This document shows, piece by piece, positions 59,670-64,000 of a stretch of DNA of 64,000 nt. Source of the stretch: Pelagirhabdus alkalitolerans (GTDB lineage: Bacteria > Bacillota > Bacilli > Bacillales > Amphibacillaceae); NCBI RefSeq assembly GCF_900096905.1, contig NZ_FMYI01000006.1, forward strand, positions 1 through 64,000, in the 5' to 3' direction. Under the pieces are notes generated by a model. The model made no database searches, was not told where the DNA came from, and saw only the letters and a list, made by a program, of their open reading frames with translations. Position numbers and translations under genes: made by a program. Position 1 is the stretch's first letter. Every line of letters starts with the position of its first letter.

Positions 59670-59689
59670 TTGAGTGGGGGACTGAGAGC

Positions 59690-60547
59690 GTGAAGTGGGA
59701 AGTAAACGACACAGATTATAAAACAGTTCGAGATTTTATTCGCTATTCGATTGGTCTTTCACGTAATACGTTGAGATCGGTTAAGTTCAATGGAGGAGAA
59801 CTTAAAGTTAATGGTAAACGTGTCGATGTTCGTCACCCTTTAAAAAATGGGGATCGTGTTGAGATCACCTTTCCAACGGAGACACGTGGGCCGTTGTTAT
59901 TTCCTGAGGGCGGGGAACTAGACATTGTTTATGAAGATGATTTTTTGCTTGTCGTAAATAAGCCTGCAGGTATAGCAACCATACCGTCGCCTATACATAA
60001 AAGTGGTACGATTGCGAATCGATTGATTTACTATTATGACAAGATTGGTTTATCGTCAACTATTCATATAGTTACACGATTAGACAGAGATACTTCTGGG
60101 CTTATGTTGGTCGCGAAGTATGCCTTCTTTCACGGTCTATTACACAACTCAGAAATTGATCGGGGCTACAAGGCTTTAGTGAATGGAGAGTTACCACAAG
60201 AAGAAGGCGTTATAGATGCCCCGATTGGGAGAAAATCGGATTCTATAATTGAAAGAGAAGTATCAGATGAAGGTAAAAAAGCTATCACCCATTTTAAAAG
60301 AAGGCACCAAACTAATGACTACACATGGGTCGATTTAAAACTTGATACGGGACGCACGCATCAAATTCGTGTGCATTTAGCTCATATCGGCTATCCGCTT
60401 ATCGGTGATGATTTATATGGGGGAGATTGTCAGTTATTGAAACGTCACGCCCTTCATTGTGATTACCTCCGTTTTTTTCATCCGATCACAAAAGAATATG
60501 TCCAATTAAAGAGTCAGATTCCAGATGATTTAGCACCTTTTCAATGA
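59690..60547 (+). CDS. yjbO: RluA/RluD-family pseudouridine synthase
   Basis: Converts uridine to pseudouridine in RNA, probably 23S rRNA. 285 aa from a GTG with GGGGGA eight bases upstream. An N-terminal S4-like segment (LKVNGKRVDVRHPLKNGDRV) is followed by a catalytic domain with HIVTRLDRDTSGLMLVAK (catalytic Asp in RLDRDTSG) and GRTHQIRVHLAHIGYPL. The exact target uridine cannot be told from sequence. Its stop codon lies inside the following terminator. Confidence 0.94.
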   Translation: MKWEVNDTDYKTVRDFIRYSIGLSRNTLRSVKFNGGELKVNGKRVDVRHPLKNGDRVEITFPTETRGPLLFPEGGELDIVYEDDFLLVVNKPAGIATIPSPIHKSGTIANRLIYYYDKIGLSSTIHIVTRLDRDTSGLMLVAKYAFFHGLLHNSEIDRGYKALVNGELPQEEGVIDAPIGRKSDSIIEREVSDEGKKAITHFKRRHQTNDYTWVDLKLDTGRTHQIRVHLAHIGYPLIGDDLYGGDCQLLKRHALHCDYLRFFHPITKEYVQLKSQIPDDLAPFQ

Positions 60548-60557
60548 AAAAGGTGCT
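60531..60557. terminator. Bidirectional terminator between yjbO and prpE
   Basis: AGCACCTTTTCA pairs with TGAAAAAGGTGCT, with T-rich flanks. The yjbO stop is inside it. Confidence 0.82.
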
Positions 60558-60559
60558 TT

Positions 60560-61300
60560 TTAATCGAAATTTGTAAATTTCTCAGCTTGGAAAGGGAGAG
60601 TTGAATCGACTGTTTCAATTTGTTTTTCAGGGAATCGAAACGCTGCTAAACGATGACCAAAGACACAACCTAAATCAATATTAACGGTCTTGTTTAAAAA
60701 GCGAGGTTCTAATACAGGGGTATGGCCATACACAATCCAATACTCACCTTGATAATCAGCTGCCCAATCTCTTCTAACAGGTCGACCGTCTTCATGTGTT
60801 TGTCCTGTCACATCACCATATAGGACGAAAGATTTCACCTTTTTGTCTTTGCGACCAATCGCTTTTTCAGGTATACCCGCATGTGCAACAATCAATTTGA
60901 GTGGTTCAAATTTGAAATATAGCGGTGCATTTTCATATAGACTCATAAATTGTTCCTTTACGTGTGTCTTATTTTTTTCTGATAAAGCTAAAAACTCTTC
61001 AACTGTTGTCTCTAAACCATGTCGAATTTGCACGTTATTTCCTAGGAAATAACGATACAATTTATCACAATGGTTACCTGGAATATAAATAGCAATTTTA
61101 TCGTGATAAACGAGTTGGTAAACGAGTCCTATGGTTTGAATGGATTGTGGTCCTCGATCGGTAATATCACCGGCGAAAATAAGTTGTCGATCATCTGGAT
61201 GATAGTAATGCCCATTTTGTTTTTGGTAACCTAGTTTATTTATTAATTCAATCAGTTCTTGTTTACAACCGTGTACATCTCCAATGATATCAAATTTCAT
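60560..61300 (-). CDS. prpE: Bis(5'-nucleosyl)-tetraphosphatase PrpE
   Basis: Asymmetric Ap4A hydrolase of the PPP phosphatase fold; in B. subtilis PrpE affects spore germination. 246 aa. Metal-binding motifs GDVHGCKQEL, GDITDRGP and GNHCDKLYR, plus AHAGIPE and a later YGHTPV His. Same place as B. subtilis prpE (yjbP), downstream of yjbO and beside fabI. Confidence 0.94.
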   Translation of the reverse strand: MKFDIIGDVHGCKQELIELINKLGYQKQNGHYYHPDDRQLIFAGDITDRGPQSIQTIGLVYQLVYHDKIAIYIPGNHCDKLYRYFLGNNVQIRHGLETTVEEFLALSEKNKTHVKEQFMSLYENAPLYFKFEPLKLIVAHAGIPEKAIGRKDKKVKSFVLYGDVTGQTHEDGRPVRRDWAADYQGEYWIVYGHTPVLEPRFLNKTVNIDLGCVFGHRLAAFRFPEKQIETVDSTLPFQAEKFTNFD

Positions 61301-61378
61301 TTATCTAGCCTCCATTGTTTCGTAAACATAGCTTAACATGAGATTTGAAAAATATGCGAGTGAATTGACTAGAAATGA

Positions 61379-61423
61379 TTGAGATTCACCGACTTATCGG
61401 TTAAAATAGTATCAGGTACTAAT
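61379..61423 (+). promoter_or_regulatory. fabI promoter with FapR operator
   Basis: TTGAGA (61379-61384), a 17-bp spacer and TAAAAT (61402-61407). The box AATAGTATCAGGTACTAAT (61405-61423) is the reverse complement of a near-consensus FapR site and overlaps the -10, as in fabHF. Confidence 0.88.
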
Positions 61424-61455
61424 AACAAGTTTTAAAATCAAGGAGGATCCACACG

Positions 61456-62235
61456 ATGAATGTTTCATTAGAAGGAAAAACCTATGTTGTCATGGGCGTT
61501 GCGAATAAGAGAAGTATTGCTTGGGGTATTGCTCAAGCACTTGATAAAATGGGTGCTCGCTTAATTTTCACGTATGCAAACGAACGATTCGAAAAACCAG
61601 TCAAACAATTAGCGGATACATTAACGAAAAGTGACTCACTTTTTTATCCATGTGATGTAACAGATGATGCTGATATCAAATCAGCTTTTCAATCAATTAA
61701 AGAGGATGTCGGTGTGATTCATGGGTTGGCTCATTGTATTGCATTCGCTGATAAAGAAGACCTAAAGGGTGAATTCGTTGAAACCTCAAGAGAAGGGTTT
61801 TTAACGGCTCATAACATCAGTTCTTATTCGTTAATTGCAGCAACAAGAGAAGCAGCACCATTAATGACAGAAGGCGGAAGTGTTGTTACGTTAACTTATT
61901 TAGGTGGCGAGCGTGTTGTTCAGAACTATAATGTGATGGGTGTTGCAAAGGCAAGTTTAGATGCAAGTATGAAATATTTAGCGAATGATCTAGGCAAAGA
62001 TGGTATTCGAATCAATGCCGTATCTGCAGGTCCTATTCGTACTCTTTCAGCTAAAGGTGTAGGTGACTTTAACTCAATTCTTAAGAAAATAGAAGAAAAA
62101 GCACCGCTAAGAAAAACCGTCACACAAGAAGAAGTCGGTTCAACAGCTTATTATCTATTAAGTGACCTTTCTAAAGGGGTAACCGGTGAGATTATTCATG
62201 TAGACTCAGGCTACAGTATTCTCGGCCTATCTTAA
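61456..62235 (+). CDS. fabI: Enoyl-ACP reductase (NADH), FabI
   Basis: Last reduction of each fatty-acid elongation cycle; target of triclosan. 259 aa, short-chain dehydrogenase fold. NAD-binding GVANKRSIAWGIA (14-26), catalytic Y158 and K165 in NYNVMGVAKASL, C-terminal substrate loop ISAVSAGPIRTLSAKG-like. AAGGAGG ribosome site. Controlled by FapR and so coregulated with fabHF at 41-43 kb. Confidence 0.96.
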   Translation: MNVSLEGKTYVVMGVANKRSIAWGIAQALDKMGARLIFTYANERFEKPVKQLADTLTKSDSLFYPCDVTDDADIKSAFQSIKEDVGVIHGLAHCIAFADKEDLKGEFVETSREGFLTAHNISSYSLIAATREAAPLMTEGGSVVTLTYLGGERVVQNYNVMGVAKASLDASMKYLANDLGKDGIRINAVSAGPIRTLSAKGVGDFNSILKKIEEKAPLRKTVTQEEVGSTAYYLLSDLSKGVTGEIIHVDSGYSILGLS

Positions 62236-62251
62236 ATATTATAGTAAGTAT

Positions 62252-62294
62252 AAACACTCGATCTCATTTTATATTGTAGATTGAGTGTTTTTTT
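62252..62294 (+). terminator. Terminator after fabI
   Basis: AAACACTCGATCT pairs with AGATTGAGTGTTT (one G-U), then a T-run. Confidence 0.85.
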
Positions 62295-62322
62295 ATGAAA
62301 AATATCAGCTTATGGACTTTTC

Positions 62323-62350
62323 ACATGATGACCTGCCGTTTCATATACTG
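62323..62350 (+). promoter_or_regulatory. Possible mother-cell sigma promoter of cotO
   Basis: AC at 62323-62324, 17 bases, then CATATACTG (62342-62350), close to the sigma-K -10 CATANNNTA (last base differs). It sits 22 bp before the cotO start, after the fabI terminator. Confidence 0.4.
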
Positions 62351-62371
62351 TCACGAATAGGAGGTGAACGG

Positions 62372-62791
62372 ATGAAGAACCGGCCCATTTACTATATCGA
62401 TCAACCGACATTTGAACGCCCATCCCCTTCAATGCAAGATGAATATAAATCTTGGGATGCAGATTATGAAAGTAGAAGAGATGGTTTGCCAGTTTCAATT
62501 AAGCGAGAAGAGTATGAACCATTTGAAACCGTGACTTCAGCTGATGAAGAAGAAAAGGATCAATCTTTTGAACACCTGACGATTCGAGAAAAGATCGATT
62601 ATATTATACCTTCTAAACAATCGATGCTATCTTTTGTTTGTCAATTTGAAGTTGGAAACGAAAAGATAGAAGGTCAAGCACTCTCAACAAGAGACGGTCA
62701 ATTAATTATTATAAATAATCGAACAAGAAGACGACAATCGTTGTCAATTGATCAACTAAAAGCTATTCGTATTATTAGTTTTAAGTCATAG
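62372..62791 (+). CDS. cotO: Spore coat protein CotO-like
   Basis: Coat morphogenetic protein made in the mother cell. 139 aa from the ATG at 62372 (AGGAGGTGA upstream; a longer frame would start in the fabI terminator). Acidic N-terminal half, then REKIDYIIPSKQSMLSFVCQ and a beta-rich C-terminus with RTRRRQSLSIDQLKAIRII. Assigned by these conserved segments and by position: B. subtilis has fabI-cotO-cotZ. Shorter than B. subtilis CotO. Confidence 0.82.
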   Translation: MKNRPIYYIDQPTFERPSPSMQDEYKSWDADYESRRDGLPVSIKREEYEPFETVTSADEEEKDQSFEHLTIREKIDYIIPSKQSMLSFVCQFEVGNEKIEGQALSTRDGQLIIINNRTRRRQSLSIDQLKAIRIISFKS

Positions 62792-62799
62792 GGAGTGAA

Positions 62800-62833
62800 A
62801 ACGAGCGACTTCATGAAGTCGCTCGTTTTTTAA
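62800..62833. terminator. Bidirectional terminator between cotO and cotZ
   Basis: AACGAGCGACTTCA and TGAAGTCGCTCGTT form a perfect 28-bp palindrome with an A-run and T-run outside. Confidence 0.88.
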
Positions 62834-62843
62834 GTGGTGTCAT

Positions 62844-63296
62844 TTATAGTGCATTAATAGCAGGTAGGCATGTGATATGACAGAAGCATTTCACATCAAC
62901 TGTAATACATACGCCTGTGCCTCTTAGGTTACTTGTGTCTTGTTCGACCGGAGATCTTGGGTCGCGTTTTTGACAGCTAGGTGTTTTTAATAGTTCAAGA
63001 ACTGCACATTGGTCTTTATCGATACATTTAACTCTGAAATAAAAGCTTCCAAATACATTTTGAACTTGATTTAAAGGGGCACCATACCCTTTAAATGGCT
63101 TACAATCTTTACAATACAAAATAACTGGTACAGTATCTAAATTGCTTGCTGGTGATGTATCACCGAGTAAATCAGCGATTGATTGCTCACAACTTGAATC
63201 ACATGCGCAATCATGAATGTTATTTTGAGCATCAGCAATTTCACGTAATATGTCTGAAACGCAATGACCTGAATGATATTTTCCTCCACACGACAT
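62844..63296 (-). CDS. cotZ: Spore coat crust protein CotZ/CotY family
   Basis: Cysteine-rich outer coat or crust protein that forms disulfide-linked sheets. 150 aa from the ATG at 63296 (AAAGGAG upstream). Conserved GHCVSDILREIADAQ near the start, then many Cys (CACDSSCEQS, YCKDCKPFKGYG, VKCFCHITCLPA). About 16 Cys in 150 residues. It cannot be told from CotY by sequence alone. It is convergent with cotO, whereas in B. subtilis cotY and cotZ are adjacent. Confidence 0.9.
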   Translation of the reverse strand: MSCGGKYHSGHCVSDILREIADAQNNIHDCACDSSCEQSIADLLGDTSPASNLDTVPVILYCKDCKPFKGYGAPLNQVQNVFGSFYFRVKCIDKDQCAVLELLKTPSCQKRDPRSPVEQDTSNLRGTGVCITVDVKCFCHITCLPAINAL

Positions 63297-63337
63297 TAAC
63301 AATCGGCTCCTTTCAATATTAAAAGTATGATCAATTA

Positions 63338-63364
63338 TAGAGTATGCTGGTTGCACATCTCAGT
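63338..63364 (-). promoter_or_regulatory. Sigma-K-type promoter of cotZ
   Basis: Minus strand: AC (63364-63363), 16 bases, CATACTCTA (63346-63338), a full match to the CATANNNTA -10. This fits late mother-cell expression of a coat gene, 42 bp upstream of the start codon. Confidence 0.65.
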
Positions 63365-63467
63365 GTGGGCGAATGTTTAAAGATAATAAAAAGCTCTTAA
63401 GTTTCATTGTTTCTAAAGCATATTTTTTATGAGAGCGGGTATATACATACTAAAGGAGGGATGACTG

Positions 63468-63746
63468 ATGGGTTATATAGCACCAATTGTGAACTTTACA
63501 GCTCAAAATTATCATGAACGTGTGATCATACCGGATCACGATCCAGTTTCTATCGAGAAACCTTATCCAGTACAATTAGAAAAAATTTCAGCAAGCAATA
63601 CGCATTCTAACATGTTCACGGGTCAAGATTTTAATGAACCTAAAGATCATTTTAACGGACAACCTAAACATGTCATCTCTCAAGAGACGAACAAATTGTA
63701 TGCTGAGATGACTGGAATTGGTGGTCAGGTTAATGAATATGTATAA
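63468..63746 (+). CDS. Hypothetical protein, 92 aa
   Basis: Not recognised. Hydrophilic, begins MGYIAPIVNFTAQNYHERV and ends TGIGGQVNEYV, with no membrane segment and no Cys. AAAGGAGG ribosome site. Starts with a tyrosine-rich segment often seen in small Bacillaceae proteins. It lies beside coat genes, but no sporulation promoter could be supported. Confidence 0.72.
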   Translation: MGYIAPIVNFTAQNYHERVIIPDHDPVSIEKPYPVQLEKISASNTHSNMFTGQDFNEPKDHFNGQPKHVISQETNKLYAEMTGIGGQVNEYV

Positions 63747-63749
63747 GTT

Positions 63750-63786
63750 AAACCCCTTTACATTGTTTCGATGTAAAGGGGTTTAT
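63750..63786. terminator. Bidirectional terminator at the window end
   Basis: AAACCCCTTTACAT pairs with ATGTAAAGGGGTTT. It serves the 92-aa gene and the converging DUF421 gene, whose stop codon lies in the stem. Confidence 0.85.
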
Positions 63787-64000
63787 TTGGTTCGTACTCG
63801 GCATAAAATACATTTTTAATGTCATCGACTTTCTCTTTTTTTAATTGTTCAAGTAACCAGGTGGTGGTTTGGTTAATTTCAGTTAGATTATCATCAATAA
63901 TTTCACCATCATTTATTAGAGGTACTGGAAGTGTAACGGATTGTGCAGGTAAATTAAAATCAGACCTTACAGGTGCCTCTTTTGAAGAACTTTTGAGGAT
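63758..64000 (-). CDS. DUF421 (YetF-family) membrane protein, C-terminal part
   Basis: 81 codons including the stop, open to the window edge. The translation PVPLINDGEIIDDNLTEINQ followed by TTTWLLEQLKKEKVDDIKNV and FYAEYEPNKPLYIETM matches the cytosolic C-terminal domain of YetF/YrbG-like DUF421 proteins, which are membrane proteins linked to spore and stress roles. The membrane part lies outside the window. Confidence 0.8.
   Translation of the reverse strand: MLKSSSKEAPVRSDFNLPAQSVTLPVPLINDGEIIDDNLTEINQTTTWLLEQLKKEKVDDIKNVFYAEYEPNKPLYIETM

Overview
The window looks like a chromosome segment of a low-GC, endospore-forming Bacillaceae, probably an alkaliphilic or halophilic genus related to the Oceanobacillus/Halobacillus group. 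Evidence: Bacillus-type gene order (secG-est-rnr-smpB-ssrA; fabH-fabF; yjbA-trpS; yjbC-spx-mecA-coiA-pepF-spxH-roxS; yjbK-relQ-nadK-yjbO-prpE-fabI-cotO-cotZ), spore-coat genes, FapR boxes, a tryptophan T-box, acid-rich exported proteins, and an alkaline-type GH11 xylanase. Genus assignment is inference.

Layout. 1-1.5 kb: the right end of an ISL3-family insertion sequence, then a secreted GH11-CBM36 xylanase. 1.5-5.5 kb: general PTS genes ptsHI and a fruR-fruK pair with no fruA. 5.6-11.1 kb: secG, est, rnr, an inverted acetyltransferase gene, smpB and tmRNA. 11.1-16.4 kb: an AT-rich accessory patch behind ssrA with two decayed ISL3 elements (the first lies in the ssrA terminator T-tract with an 8-bp target duplication), two small hypothetical genes and a cluster of palindromes. 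16.4-24.2 kb: glycogen operon glgB-glgX-glgC-glgD-glgA. 24.4-29.5 kb: sucrose regulon scrR-scrA-scrK-scrB with two identical operators. 29.5-34 kb: aroD, a CwlO-type endopeptidase, degV, a YitT-family gene. 34-37 kb: orphan ComP/ComA two-component system behind a structured leader or small RNA. 37-45.6 kb: a MITE-like structured repeat, Fe-S related genes, fnr, uppP, fabHF, yjbA, trpS. 46-64 kb: redox and proteostasis genes (wrbA, spx, mecA, spxH, roxS), an orphan OppA, coiA, pepF, alarmone and NADP synthesis, fabI, coat genes, and the 3' end of a DUF421 gene.

How the genes work together. PTS genes feed fructose and sucrose into glycolysis, and glg genes store the surplus. fabHF and fabI carry matching FapR operators and so form one lipid regulon. 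Spx, MecA, SpxH, Fnr and RoxS form a redox and anaerobic-response group.

Items most worth a second look: (1) a 74-nt core repeat present twice (11301-11374 and 37145-37218), whose inner 10-bp stem has different sequences in the two copies but perfect pairing in both; (2) the RoxS/RsaE small RNA at 56339-56451; (3) a structured leader or small RNA before comP; (4) a 20-bp-period CACACAAAT tandem array found at two loci; (5) an array of CAC-ATATAT-GTG palindromes at 15.96-16.09 kb. No CRISPR array, rRNA, tRNA or intact prophage was seen. All family calls come from reading sequence by eye, without a database search.
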